64,000 nt of DNA. It comes from Ichthyocystis sparus (GTDB lineage Bacteria; Pseudomonadota; Gammaproteobacteria; Burkholderiales; 2013Ark19i). The translations under genes and the position numbers were made by a program. Every line of letters begins with the position of its first letter. Within the stretch, counting starts at the first letter, position 1. Below, piece by piece: positions 13,607 through 25,293 of the stretch. The DNA lies in assembly GCF_900078755.1 (NCBI RefSeq), contig NZ_FKIH01000040.1. One strand, 5' to 3'. Under the pieces are notes generated by a model. It was given only the letters and a program-made list of their open reading frames with translations, was not told where the DNA came from and made no database searches.

Positions 13607-14705
13607 TGGTATATAGTCCTTGTTTTATTGTTTTTTTCTCACCACCATATGGCCCCATACGCTGCAGATAAGCCTCCCCCGCAATTAATGCCAAACTTAT
13701 TTTTAGAACACATATGTAGTTCATTCTAGGAAAAATACTCCCAACAAAAATACACGGACTCATGCACACTAAAAGACAACTTTGTTAACTACAGATGGGG
13801 CACAACATCCAAGAGCTGGGCGTAACATATATTTAAACGAACGTACAGTACTACCATCATGGTGAGTTAGCAAGAGTTCTATTTCAATTGGTGTTGCCGC
13901 TTATGCATACATTAGGTTCGGTTATTGCAATTATCTTTGTAGAACCAGATTAGAAATATTTATCAATTAGTGTAGCTTCAACAATTTTTCACATCTACCT
14001 AATTGATAAAGAAAAAATACAATATAAAAACTGTAACACTGGATACTTTTGTGTGTACTTTAGAGATTTTTCATGAAATTATCCAAAATGATAAGCAAGT
14101 GTTTGTACATAAGAAGTATCTAATATTACCAAGAGCAAATTGGTTCATTTTCAACTAATTTCGCTTCAGTTTCAGTATATAAATTTTAATAGTTGCACCC
14201 ACACCCCAGTGCACATGGCTTTACATTATGACTAATTATTTGTAGCACTCTATAACACAACCAGGCCCAGCAGAACATTACCAACTACCAATACAGTTTC
14301 GTCAGTATATGTAATTGTTAGTATGATGTTTAATAATTAAAAAAAACATTATTGGATATTAATCACCTTATTTACGTGATATAGTTCTGACTACTCTATA
14401 CTCTACAGTAAATGCAAGGTATTACTGCTAATTGCTGCTCTTCTTTTATAATCTCTTGCCCAGGTATTGTTTTTAGGGTAACTGCAGTTGACATTGATCC
14501 GTTACTGACGGAGTACCAATGCTTGAATACACTTATCTTTGAATAAGTAATCCCCCAACATTGTTTTAATAATGTATTTGTTGATATAGTAATTACATAG
14601 TTTGTGTACTGTGACCAAAATACTGAAGTAGAAAATATTAAGTGGCGTAAGTGAATCAATTAGCTAGTTGCAAAATAACAATGGACAGAGAATTGTGTAG
14701 TATGA
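13607..14705. other. Array spacer up to an inversion breakpoint
   Basis: Normal spacer order: leader, conserved block (13858-13920), ...CTGTAACACTGGATACTTTTGTGTG..., ...ACTGCAGTTGACATTGATC..., ...AATAATGTATTTGTTGATATAG.... It runs to ...CAAAATAACAATGGACAGAG near 14690, after which the orientation changes. Confidence 0.7.
13858..13920 (-). promoter_or_regulatory. Conserved upstream block, copy 4
   Basis: Starts 252 bp upstream of the ATG at 13606. Somewhat diverged (catggtgagttagcaagag). Confidence 0.35.
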
Positions 14706-15840
14706 GGAGCAATGCACTGTCCGAGTACACTTGGACAAGAACACAATACTGAGGTAAGTCTACGGTTGAATGCAAGTTTGGCTCTGATTCTCTAGGAATG
14801 CAGCTTGATGAGACGTTGCTTCAGGTTGGGTTTAGTAGCGCTAAGTTTTTATACTTTCAGGAGAACTTAATACACCAGAATGGTAGAAGGTTATAACAGT
14901 GACAGAGCTAGAAGCAAAATCTCTAATGGTAAGCATTCAGAACCTACAGAAACACATAAATGGTATTGGTAGCACAAGCAGATAGAAAGAGTGATTGATG
15001 AATTACAACAAATAGTACCAACGATAGATTAGTAGAAGAAATGGTTCTGCTTTACCTAAGATGGTTAGCAAGAGGACAGGGAACAAATTTTATGAATGAT
15101 TTGTTTACTGGAGGACTAGCAGGTGATTGTTAAACGCTAATGAAGGAAGTCTTAGAGGAGGTTGTTGATGCGCTTAGTAAAATTAGCAAGGAAGTAGATT
15201 GAGATTGCGTACTTGTGACTAACACTAAGCAAGTAAAATATCAAAATGCAGTTTAGTAACAATTATAGTTTAGAGTGTACCCCTTCAAGAAACGTATCAG
15301 TCTAATAGTGATTACTTACTTGTATAGTGTATGGTAAAAAATCACAGATAAGTGCAAATATTGCGGACACAAGATTCGTCTTAAATATATAATTAGAGCA
15401 AATTTCAAGACCAGGTTCCGCAGAATTTGTATTACCTGGGGTGCCCTAGGTAATACAAAAGCAGGAATTGCAAGAACGTTATAGCTTATCCTCGCTTGGC
15501 AGTGTATCACTTTAATTAGATATAGTGGGTGCAAGAAATAGTTGTAAGTTGTAGCATAATCAGAGTTATTATTTATACGTAAAGGAGAGAAGAAAATTAC
15601 AGCTCCAGTTAAAATAGGTAGGAAATTCATCTTTGTTAGTTCTGTTGCGATATATTATTACTATTTCTTCCCATCAATAGTTGCAATTTCTGGAAGAGAA
15701 AATTTGGCGTTGTAAGCAGCGATGTTTCGCATGTTGTAAACTAATAGCGAATCTTCTCATCCCATTGATCTAGGCATTGCTCCTCTTTCTGCCTTTATAT
15801 ACAACAGGCACGGCTTTACCCAATACCCATCCTCACACTA
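14706..15840 (+). other. Inverted segment: spacer plus a decayed module remnant
   Basis: The reverse complement of about 15200-15830 aligns with the forward strand of other spacers: the CGTATAAATAATAATTC stretch (compare 19600-19640), the TATTACC...GGCAATA stretch (compare 19980-20010), the ATCTGTGATTTTTTACCATAC stretch (compare 34850) and AAGTACGCAATCT (compare 34990). About 14760-14900 shows module traces on the plus strand, opposite to every gene here: tttggctctgattct, ggaatgcagc and gagaacttaatacaccagaa, matching LALxLGMQ and EDLLxxQ. Breakpoints are estimated to within about 20-50 bp. Confidence 0.75.
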
Positions 15841-15947
15841 TGATTTCTGGGTACTTACCCTATTACTCCTCTACCGTATCTCTCATTCTTATAGCCACCC
15901 TTTCACTTACTTTATTTCTTCCGCTAATCTTCGTTCCATTCTAATTC

Positions 15948-18149
15948 TTATTTCCCTCTATACTTTAGTCTCTCTAACTCTATAGTTAGTTTTTTCGCTA
16001 TTGCTCTTGCTCTAGATGCCTCTATCTCTAACTCTAGCACTCTTATTTTTGCCATAACCCTACCTATATTTAGCGCTTTCATTCTATTTTTTTTCTCCTC
16101 TATCTCTGATGCTGTTGCTCCCGATATTACTCTACCTGCACGTATCTCTCTATCTAGATTCGTCGCATGAGTTCTTACTCTATTTAACTCTATGCTTAGA
16201 TCTTGCTCTCGCTTTCTTACCCCAACTAGCTCCAGCTCTAACTCTGGTTTTGCTATTTCTCCCGCTCTCTCCTCTATCTCTACAGATTCTTCTAGTTTTC
16301 TAGATTTTTCTAGCTCTAGCTCTAGCTTTCCAATCCTTATTGCTATTGCTCTTTCTTCCTCTAGCTCTCGTTTTATTTTTGCTGTTCTCTCTTCTGCTAG
16401 AGCTCTTGCTATCGCCGCATTCTCCATCTTAGAGATACTTCTCCTAGCTGCCCTTTCTTCCTGCGCTTTTCTTGCCCCCTCTCCCCGCGCCTTTCTTGCC
16501 CCCTCTCCCTGCGCTTTTTTTGCCTCCTTTTGCTCTTTTTCTCTAGTATTTTCCAGCATTGCTTTTGCTATAGCTGCTCCCCTTTCCTGTTCTTTCGATT
16601 CCTCCGCTTTTCTTTCCTCTTTTAATCTTTCTCTTTCTGCTAATATTTCTTTTCTCAATTTCTTCTCAGACGTTTGTTTTTTTCTCCTTTCTTCCATTCT
16701 AATAGTTCTTCTTACTTCCCGCTCCAACATTCTTTTCGTTTCCTTTGACTTTAGTTTTTCCAATTTTGCCATTATTAGATCTTCACTTTTCCTCTTCCTC
16801 AGCGCTTTTATTGCATTTCTCGCCGCTTCTACTTTCTCTAGTGCCTCAGATACCTCTCTCTCTTCATCCGCTAAATTCCTTGTTACTCTTTGCGAATTCT
16901 CCTCTGATATTCTAGCTTCCAACCTTTCCTTTATTAACGATTCCTCCTCTTCCGATTCTGTTTCCGATTCTGTTGGTACAAATGTTGCCATAGGTGCTTT
17001 TATGCTGCCAATTAGAGCCCTCATTACAGATCCCATTGCTTTTTCCGCAGCTTTTACTGTATCTATAAATCTATCTATCTCCTTTTTAGTTACTCTATTA
17101 TCCTCTACTTTTTGCTGATTCTCATTTGATACCCTAGCCTCCAACCCCTCTTTTGTTGACGTTTCTTCTTCAGATTCTGTTTCCGATTCTGATTCTATTA
17201 GTATAGGTATTGCCTCCTCTACTTTTTGCTGACTCTCTTCTGATGCTTTAGCTTCCGACCTCTCATTTATTAACGTTTCTTCTTCCGATTCTGATTCTAT
17301 TAGTATAGGTGTTGCCGTAGGTGCTTCTATGCTACCTATTAGAGCTTGTGTTAATTCTTCGTTAGTTGTTATAAGAGTAGCAATATTTTCTAAACCAACT
17401 CCAATTTCTTCTTGTGTTACACTAGCCCTTTCTAGTTCCCGATTGTGCAATAAACCTTCCCTAATTGCTGAAAGTCGCTTTATTTTTTCTAAAACGACGC
17501 CAGGTTGAGTATTATAAAACATGCCTCCACGCAGTACTTGATCAGGTTGCATTTCCAGATCTAGTGCTAAGTCTGGTGCCAATATTGACCCTTCACAACC
17601 CATCGTACTCTGTTCTGATGTATTTGGCACTGGCTCATGCTCAATACCTACACCTTCTACTGCCAATGCCTCTGGTGTTTGCCAATAGGTAGTATTCGCA
17701 ACTTCTACTACCGCCTCTTCTGGTCCCACTGTAACTGAAGGAGGCGCTTCTATGCTATCCATAAGCGCTCGTATCGTTGCTTCGTTAGAGGCCATAAGAG
17801 CAAGGGTATAGCCATTATTGCTAGGCCAGACGAAAGAACTAGTTCCCTCCTCTAATTCATTTCGAACTAGCTCTTCCTGTTCGTTTAAAAGTTGAGTTAC
17901 TAAATTCGATATATGATAAGCCTGTGGGGTACCATAAAACATACTTCTAAATATCATTTCACCATGGCACATCCCCAACGCTTGTGCTAAACGTGGCTCT
18001 AATAAGAACCCTCTTCCCTCAGTTCCTGTACTTTGTTCTAATTCTAATGCACTTGATTGTTGTGCCTGCTCATCCACATTACCTTGCCTATAGACGCCCT
18101 CAGGACTACTTGCTTCGCTACTTGCGCTTCTTAATAATTTCCGTTTCAT
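15948..18149 (-). CDS. Type C coiled-coil array protein, 733 aa
   Basis: I place the start at MKRKLLRS (18149), not at the ATG 72 bp upstream, because AGGACT (18158-18163) sits 8 nt before it, as in the other members. Layout: Ser-rich N-terminus; module 1 (about 47-140, LGMCHGEMIFRSMFYGTP); a single YWQTP unit; module 2 (about 205-300, LEMQPDQVLRGGMFYNTQ, with LGM changed to LEM); three acidic motifs (ILIESESEEE, ILIESESETESEEE, TESETESEEEE; about 300-420); a strongly charged E/K/R helix including ARKARGEG/ARKAQEE repeats (about 560-590); and the type C block REIRAGRVISGATASEIEEKK (about 660-733). It has no type A or B core. Function unknown. It shares its C-terminal type with the genes at 40585 and 45084. 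Confidence 0.88.
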   Translation of the reverse strand: MKRKLLRSASSEASSPEGVYRQGNVDEQAQQSSALELEQSTGTEGRGFLLEPRLAQALGMCHGEMIFRSMFYGTPQAYHISNLVTQLLNEQEELVRNELEEGTSSFVWPSNNGYTLALMASNEATIRALMDSIEAPPSVTVGPEEAVVEVANTTYWQTPEALAVEGVGIEHEPVPNTSEQSTMGCEGSILAPDLALDLEMQPDQVLRGGMFYNTQPGVVLEKIKRLSAIREGLLHNRELERASVTQEEIGVGLENIATLITTNEELTQALIGSIEAPTATPILIESESEEETLINERSEAKASEESQQKVEEAIPILIESESETESEEETSTKEGLEARVSNENQQKVEDNRVTKKEIDRFIDTVKAAEKAMGSVMRALIGSIKAPMATFVPTESETESEEEESLIKERLEARISEENSQRVTRNLADEEREVSEALEKVEAARNAIKALRKRKSEDLIMAKLEKLKSKETKRMLEREVRRTIRMEERRKKQTSEKKLRKEILAERERLKEERKAEESKEQERGAAIAKAMLENTREKEQKEAKKAQGEGARKARGEGARKAQEERAARRSISKMENAAIARALAEERTAKIKRELEEERAIAIRIGKLELELEKSRKLEESVEIEERAGEIAKPELELELVGVRKREQDLSIELNRVRTHATNLDREIRAGRVISGATASEIEEKKNRMKALNIGRVMAKIRVLELEIEASRARAIAKKLTIELERLKYRGK
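16465..16530 (-). repeat. Short coding repeat (GEGARKAR)
   Basis: Units of about 24 bp (gccccctctcc + cgcgcctttctt variants) encode the ARKARGEG/AKKAQGEG run in the charged helix. Confidence 0.7.
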
Positions 18150-18157
18150 TGGTATAG

Positions 18158-18165
18158 AGTCCTCA
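18158..18165 (-). promoter_or_regulatory. Shine-Dalgarno-like site deciding the start at 18149
   Basis: TGAGGACT on the minus strand, 8 nt from the MKRK codon. This is why the longer N-terminal extension is rejected. Confidence 0.5.
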
Positions 18166-18407
18166 TTTTTTTGTTTTTTTCTTCTATCGATACTACATGC
18201 TGTAGACAAGCCTTTATACATTTAAATATCAAAACATCAAGCTTGTTATTTTTAATAATGCACCTTCTAGAGCACGCTTGACCTAACTAATAAAAAGCAC
18301 CACCAACAAAAATATACAGGCCCGCACATATAAAAAAATAACTGTGTCAGTCATAGAAGTACAGCACACACGAGCCAATTTTATCTACATCTAAGCAGAT
18401 ACACTTA

Positions 18408-18469
18408 TCATGCTGAGTTAGTAAAATCTCTCCTTTAACTAGTATTGTCTCCCTATACATTGGGTTCGG
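18408..18469 (-). promoter_or_regulatory. Conserved upstream block, copy 5
   Basis: Starts about 259 bp upstream of the ATG at 18149; close match to the array consensus. Confidence 0.4.
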
Positions 18470-20399
18470 TTGTTGTAATCATCTTCGTAGTCTCACTTAT
18501 AGCCAGATTACGAGTCTTTATTAAGCGTATTCTCCTAAATTTCTTAAATCAAATCTAAAATTGATAAATAAAAAATTACAATATAGAAATCGTAATCTAT
18601 TTGATACTTTTGCGTGTACTTTTAAAAACTTTTTCATATAATTATTTTAAGAATTTATTGTCTATGCATAATAACCACATCCAACAGCACCAACAGTAAA
18701 CTAGTTAGTTTATTTTCAACTAATTTTTCCCCAGTACCTAGGGCTGAATGATTGCATCCACATCCTAACGCACATGTCCTTATACTCTGATTGATTGTTT
18801 ATTGCTCCTATAATGCGACTGGTCCCAGCCGAACATTACCAACCGCCAATGCAGTTTAATTGGTTTACGTAATTGTTAGTATGGTGGATAATATTTAAAA
18901 ACCATTGATCACTAATTGCCTCGTCTCTGTGAGGATATTCTGCCTTTTCATACCAAATTCATGGTGTTGCTGCTAACTGCACTTCTTCTATAGTCTCTTG
19001 TCCAGGTATTACTTATTAGGATAATTGCAATTGATACCAATCATTATCAATGAAGTGACTATGCGTGAACATACCTGTCTTTGAATAACCAATACCATAG
19101 CACTGTGCCTTACAAAAGAATCATTAAAATAACGCAGAAACAGTAACTCAAATTAATACAGAAAACTAATGATTGGCACACTATTTTATGCTATATAAAC
19201 TCCGCCTAGCTAGTAGCAGTATGTTTTTTTACTCTTCTAAGAATTTTTGTGCTTCTTACTAATGTGTCAATCCTGACCTTGCCATCATTCACATCTGGTA
19301 TTTCTATAATATGAAGTCTGCGGCATATGGCTTACTAGTACAGCATTGCTTATTGTTAATAAAGATAGATAGGCGCCGAGATTACGAAGGTAAAATAGTT
19401 GCTATTAGTTTATAATATATGAGATAGTACCATTTTCGATGCCGAATTTGTTCTTCCAAAAACTAGTTTTTTGTGAGCGTCTATGAAAGTAAAGGTGTAT
19501 TGCGATAGAGTTGATAGAGCTACATAACTTTGGCTTACCTATCTTTTAATTCAGAACGAATTTTCGCGTTCATTATATTTGAATTGAGGCTGCAATTTTT
19601 TCTTTACGTATAAATAATAATTCCAATCACACTGCAACTTACAACTATTTTTTACACTTACTATAATCTAATTAGATAGTCTCTTGTTATATACAGAGTA
19701 CAACGGTGGTACAAGTAAGGTACTTATTAACAATACGTGGGTACCGCATGCATGAATCTTAACTGTAGAAATTCTCCAATATAATTACCTTTAGCCTCTT
19801 GCTTTCAGCTATACGTGTTTTTTGCACCAATACAGTTTATATCCGTACATAAATTGAAGGTGTATTTTTCTCAAATTAATCATCTTTGTACCTGTAACCC
19901 ATCATAAATACGTGATACCAGAGTGTTACAGTCCACCCAAGGAGGAATAAGCAACACTGTTCTTGCAATTCTTGTTTTTATATTACCAGTGGTACTTTAG
20001 GCAATAAAAACCCTAGAGCAATCTTGAACTTTACTATAACTATCTATCTAAGTAAGACAAATCTTCTATCCACATTATTTGTATTTATTCGTGATGTTTT
20101 ACTATACCGCTTTGTTGCTGTGTCTATTACGTACGCAAATTATTGTTAAAATAATACACCTCTTAATAAGGTACTCGCTAACCCAGAATTGTACCAAACG
20201 ACATTTTGGTATGCTTTATTTGTCTATCTTCAGCCCCAAGTACGCAGCCACCTCCTTGCCGGTTATTATTAAATACACTGCTCTTTAGTCTACAAAACGC
20301 TGAAGCTAGAAGCAACCACTTTGCCAAATTGTATTGCTATCATTAGAGCTAAATTTTCACCGAATTGCAATTCCACCTCAGTATTACGTGCCTGGCCAG

Positions 20400-21268
20400 A
20401 GTACTGCAGGAGAGTATGTTGCCCCTGGACGCAACCACCCTCCTCCTATGTAGTATGACCAGGTTGCACTTCCAGCGATTGTGCTAAATCTGGTACCAAC
20501 ATGAACCCTCCGCCATGTTCATGCGTGATATCTACCTTCTGTTACCACTAACGATGCTGTTGTAAAGGTGCTTCTATGCTAGCCATCAGAGCTTGTAATA
20601 ATTCTTCGTTATTTGCTATAAGAGCAGCAGCATCTTCGCAGCTAGCGCCAATTTCTCTTTGGATTGCACCAGATCTTTCTAGTTCTTGATTGTGCAACAA
20701 ATACTCTCGTATTTCCGAAAGTTGACTTATTATGCCTAAAACTGCATTAGAACGAGGGGAACTGTAAAACATGCCTCTACGTAGAACTTGACCAGGGTGC
20801 ATTCCCAGCGATTGTGCCAAATCCGGTGCTAGCACGAACCCTCTCATTAGAATCTTTGGCACTCTGTTTTGCTACATCTGGTACTTTCCCATGTGTATTA
20901 CCTACATTTCCTACTATCACTGCTGGTGCTACTGTAGGTGGAGGTAGGAGAGGTGCTTCTACGCTACTCAGCAGTGCTTGTATCGCTGATGCATTAGATT
21001 CTACAAGATCAAGAATACGATCTTCATTAAATATGGTGTAAGAACTAGTTGCCTCTCCTGATCGAAGTTGAAGCAGTCTTTCCTGTTCTTTTAAAAGTTT
21101 GGCCGTTAAAGCTGATATGCGGGAAGCCTGTGGGGTGCCATAAAACATACCTTGATGTAACACTTGACCAGGTTGCATTCCCAACGATTTTGCTAAATCT
21201 GGTACCAATATGAATCCCTCATCATAATCTTTCATACTCTGTACCACTTTCGGTACTACTGACTGCAA
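20400..21268 (-). pseudogene. Orphan module cluster fused behind a pseudogene
   Basis: Three successive modules without any coiled coil. The first lies in an open stretch from 21268 (LGMQPGQVLHQGMFYGTPQ, EATSS, ALLSSVEAP). The second follows after a frameshift near 20850 (LGMHPGQVLRRGMFYSSP, NEELLQALMASIEAP). A third is only a trace at about 20450-20520. Both longer pieces keep the family spacing, so they derive from the N-terminal half of an array gene. They follow the type B helix of the upstream pseudogene in a shifted frame (near 21225-21265), consistent with deletion between two tandem units. Confidence 0.75.
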
Positions 21269-22961
21269 GTTGTTTCGCTGTTATTTCTCCCAGCCATAGA
21301 CCTAACTCCAGTTCTAGCATCCTTACTCTAGCGTTTACCCCCTCTATTCTCAGCATTAGTTCTAGTTCTTTCTCGCCTGATTCAGCTTTTGCTCCCTCTT
21401 TTAATCTATTTAGCTCTATTTCCCTTTTCCCTCTATCTATCGTTGCCTCTATCTCTTCCTTTAGCGTTATAATGTTAACTAGTTCTAGTTCTACATTTCT
21501 TCTGGTTGTTGCTATTGTTGCTCTTAATTGCATTAGATTTGACTCTATCTTCGTCTTTTTCGATCTTACTTTACCTAGCTCTTTCTTACTTGCCTTTGCC
21601 TCTATTTTCTCCAGATATAGTTCTTTTGCCACTAGCACCTCTATATTTTTCACTCTTATTTCTCCTGCCTTTGCTTCTTCTAGATCTCTACTTACTTTTA
21701 TCTCTTTAGTTCTTATGTAATCCATACCTATTGAAAACTCTACTGCTCCAGCTTTCTCTAGTTCTTTACATCTCGCTCTCGCTTCATTTAGCTCTTTTTC
21801 CATTTTTTTTAGGTTTTCTGACCTTGGTTCTGCTACCACTCTTCTTAGTTCTCCCTCTTTTTTCTTTATCCTTTCTATATTTCTTTTTGTTGCGCTTAAT
21901 GATCCCGGTGTCTATAACCTTTTTATAGTTTCTTTCACTTTATCTTTTACTTTCTCTAGCTCTGACTCTCTACATACAGCTATACTCAGAGCTGTTTCTA
22001 GCTCTTTTTCTCTACTCTTAGTTGCTTCCTCTTCCTCTTTATTTATAAGTTTTTCTGTTTTTGCTTGCTCTTTCATCTCCAGTTTGGCCTTCAATTTCTT
22101 CAATTTACTATTTCTCTCTTCTTCCAATTTTTCTTTCGATTCTGTTTCAGATTCTTCTACTGCTATTGTAGGTACTGCCGATGTTTCTATGCTACCCATC
22201 AGAACTTGCGTTAATTCTTTGCTAGTTGTCATAAGAGAAGCAGTATTCTCGCAACCAACACTAGTTCCCTCCTGTATTGAACTAGACCTTTCTAGTTCTT
22301 GGTTGTGCAATACACTCTCTCGAGTTGCCGAGAGTTGACCTACCATTCCTAAAACGACATCAGATTGTGTAGCGTTATAAAACGTACTTCGACGCAGCTC
22401 TTGACCAGGTTGCATTTTCAGCGATTGGGCTAAATCTGGTGCAAACATATCTTCCTCATCATAATTTTTGGCACTTCGTTTCGCTAAAACTGGTACTTGT
22501 TCATGCACAATACCTATATCTCCTACTACCACTTCCGGTGTTGCTGTAAGTGGAGGTAGTGTAGGTGCTTCTATACTATCCATCAGTGCTTGTATTGCTA
22601 ATCCGTTATATTCAGCAATATTAAGAGACTCAATGATACTACTTTGAGAGTCATAACTAGATCCCTCTCCTAGTCCACGGCAAAGCAGTTCTTCCTGTTT
22701 ACTTAAAAGTTGAGCCACTAAATCTGATACATAAGGAGCCTGTGGGGAGCCGTAAAACATACTCCGAAATAGACTTTCACCAGCCCTCATTCCCAACGCT
22801 TGCGCTAAATATGGATCCAATAAGAATCCTTCTGTCTCAGCATATCTTGTGCTTTGTTCTAATGTACTTGATGGTTTAGTCTGCCCATCTGAACTACCTA
22901 TTCCATCGTTACCGTTTAGACTACTTGCTCCACTACTTGTGCTACTTAATTTACGTTTCAT
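21222..22961 (-). pseudogene. Type B array gene with one in-frame TAG
   Basis: The start at 22961 (MKRKLSS) has AGGGACT ending 8 nt upstream. Module 1 (LGMRAGESLFRSMFYGSP), module 2 (LKMQPGQELRRSTFYNAT) and IAVEESETESKEK are intact. A TAG at 21912-21914 stops the frame after 349 codons. The same frame then continues open to 21222 with normal type B sequence (LRRVVAEPRSENLKKMEKEL ... LELGLWLGEI). Paralogues have KLEAxGSLS where this has KL-stop-TPGSLS, so a Glu codon GAG to TAG change is the simplest explanation. Read-through would give about 580 residues. The usual C-terminal end is replaced by shifted module sequence. Confidence 0.8.
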
Positions 22962-25070
22962 TGACATGGAGTCCCTATTATTTTATCGTTTTTCCCTATA
23001 TCAATACTACGTGCTGCATATAAAACCTTCTACAGTTAATATAAAGCTTGTTTTTTTAATTTAATATACTTTCGTACTTCTTAGAACACACGCGACCTAC
23101 ACTAATAAAAAATATCCTCAACAAAAATACAGGCTCACGCACACATAAAAAATAACTTTGTCAACTATAAAGAAGGCATGAATTCTCCGAGCTGGTTTTA
23201 ACTACGTCTAAGCAGACATACGCATATGCTTATCACGCTGAGTTGGTAAGGGCTCTCTTTCAACTAGTATTGCCACCTTACACATTAGGTACAGTCATTG
23301 AGATTATTTTTGTAGGCTTACTGATAATCATATTTCTATACTTTATTATAAATAATTGGCACGGATATTTCTCAATATAATTAAAAACTAAAACTGTAAT
23401 TTATTTGATGCTTTTGTGTGTGTTTTTAAAGATGTTTAATCTAATTATTTTAAAGTGTAAGTAGCAGCTATATTTTTTTCATAAAATATAGCTGTACCTA
23501 ATAGCACCAACAGCAAATTAATTCATTTTCAACTAGTCTTACCTCAGTATATAAAGTGGAATTATTGTACCTGCACTCTAATGCATATGGCCTTATACTC
23601 TGATTAATCGTTTATTGCTCCTATAGCTGCAACTGGGTCCGTTCGGGCATTGCCAGCCGCCAATGCAGTCTCATTAGTTTACGTAATTGTTAGTATGGTG
23701 GATGTTAGTATGGTGGATAATAATTAAAAAATATTGATTATTAATTGGCCTAGTTTCTGTGATACTCTTCCACTTTTCCACATCAAATTCATGGGACTAC
23801 TGCTAACTGCACTTCTTTGATAATCTCTTGTCCAGGTATCGATTCCAGGATAATTGCAGTTGCCACCGATCATTATTAATGAAACAGTTATGTGCTAATA
23901 TACATGTATTTTTGGGCGAGCAAGTCACTCAACTGTGATTTGTTAGATAATTGAACAAATTAGCAATATTGTTTTAATGGAGTATTTGTCGATATGGGAA
24001 TACACCCCATTTGTGTACTATGGCGAGGATACTAAAATAGACAACTACTCAAGTTAATACAAGAAAAAATAACGGTTGGTACACTATTCTATACCAGATA
24101 AAAACTATGCCTAACTAGTAGTCGTATGTCTTTACTCTGATAAGAGTTTTTTACTGCTTCTGACTTGTCAATCCTGATCTGTCGTCATCCATGCCCGATA
24201 TTTTGACCAGATTAAGTTGATGGCATATTTCTTATTAGCGTAGCTTTTACTCGTGTTAATAAAGGCGGAGTGACATCTATATCACGATGAGGTAAAACAT
24301 CCACCATTAGTTGTTTTATAATGTACGAGATAGTGTTTTTACAATGCCTAATTTGTTCTTCCAATAACTAACCTTTTGTGAGCATCGGTGAAAGTAGGTA
24401 GTAACGGTATATAGTTGTAGAACTGATAAAGCTACATTCCATAATTTTGTTTCTATTTTAATTAAGAATCTACAGCAAGAATGATACTTACCTCTCAACC
24501 ATTATTTAAGCTAATGGATTGATTTGAGTATGATAAATACAGAGGCTACTGCTTATAAAACTTCTGGTTATTTATAATTGACCAGCTTTACTTTACGAGA
24601 AATATAAAGCGCACCCACAAGATCCAGACTCTCTGCTAACCATTGTTAAGGGGTAGATGATAATATAACCCCCTCTGCTGGTTTGTGCTGCTGACGTTAG
24701 TTGACTGATTAAACTGTTATCTCCACTGTTCTTCTTTATACCCTATTACTCCTCCAATACTTCCTACGTTTTTGCAGGTTTTCTGTGCTCTGCAAAGAGT
24801 TATTCTTCAATTAATAATGCATTAGATTATATGGGAAGATCATTACAGCTATTTTATGTACGCTACGGATCCCATGAATTTACAAAACCTGGGTTAATAC
24901 GATAGTGGTGCACTGCGAGGTTCTGTAAAACGTACCACGAACGATACGAGAACGGTACTTGATAATCAATCGTGTTACTATTTTCTCAACAATGGTTGTT
25001 GAATTTGCATTTATTCTCCTACTGCACTCGGACATTGTTGCTTTTGCGTATTTTAGTAGGTACCACCTGA
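22962..25070. other. Array spacer, no gene seen
   Basis: Full-length spacer with the conserved block (23234-23294). A 12-bp direct repeat TTAGTATGGTGG is duplicated at about 23690-23715. Normal downstream blocks end in the segment TTTATTCTCCT...CACTCGGACATTGTTGCTTTTG (about 25010-25045), which recurs at about 29525-29560 and 53850-53870 behind other type B genes. Confidence 0.65.
23234..23294 (-). promoter_or_regulatory. Conserved upstream block, copy 6
   Basis: Starts about 273 bp upstream of the pseudogene start at 22961, so the block survived the decay of its gene. Confidence 0.4.
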
Positions 25071-25071
25071 C

Positions 25072-25272
25072 TCATTTGATGTAACCTACTACGTAAAGTG
25101 TAAAGAAGCACTTGCTATGATTTTCCCACTGCTCCTTCTTTTTCTTATGCCAACTCTCTTGTTGTTGGCACTTACCCTCTACTTTGTTACCACTCTCTCT
25201 TGCTAATGCTACTATCATTTCTGATTTTGCTCGTAGCATTTTTTGAGATGTCTTGGGTCTCGTGAATCTCAT
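25072..25272 (-). CDS. Small basic protein downstream of a type B gene, 66 aa
   Basis: Opens 21 bp after the stop of the 25294-27861 gene, on the same strand, and begins MRFTRPKTSQKMLRAKSEM. A related open frame lies behind the 49834-52149 gene (MEFTRSEVSERRMLQAKSEV at 49654), and broken versions lie near 29780 and 54100. The shared core is FTR, a run of charged residues, then AKSE[MV]IVAL and a Lys-rich tail. It could be a translationally coupled small gene or the residue of a longer ancestral C-terminus. No family recognised. Confidence 0.4.
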   Translation of the reverse strand: MRFTRPKTSQKMLRAKSEMIVALARESGNKVEGKCQQQESWHKKKKEQWENHSKCFFTLYVVGYIK

Positions 25273-25293
25273 ATAAATAGTACTTTATTACCC

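Larger units (their letters stand above)
18150..20395. other. Array spacer, full length, no gene seen
   Basis: One of the most complete spacers, about 2.2 kb. It carries the conserved block (18408-18469), the ...GATAATATTTAAA... segment (18885), ...CAATAAAG/TAAAGATAGATAGG (19360), GCCGAATTTGTTCTTCCAAAAACTAG (19440), CTTTACGTATAAATAATAATTCC (19600) and TGTATTTATTCGTGATGTTTTACTATACC (20080). These recur in the same order elsewhere. Small ORFs in it are not conserved. Confidence 0.7.

Noticed and set aside
15316..15630. 104-codon minus-strand ORF as a gene
   Set aside because: It is the inverted copy of a non-coding spacer block. The forward copy near 58580-58807 gives a partly similar peptide (LINNNPDHTTIYDY versus RINNNSDYATTYNY), but other copies near 19600, 39650 and 44000 are not open.
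15948..18221. Longer start at 18221 (MYKGLSTACSIDRR extension)
   Set aside because: The extension is the translated leader. Paralogues have no homologous open extension, and the Shine-Dalgarno-like site points to 18149.
18150..20395. Small plus-strand ORFs in spacers (for example 20079-20288) as genes
   Set aside because: The homologous spacers contain frameshifts and stops at the same places, and no ribosome site precedes them.
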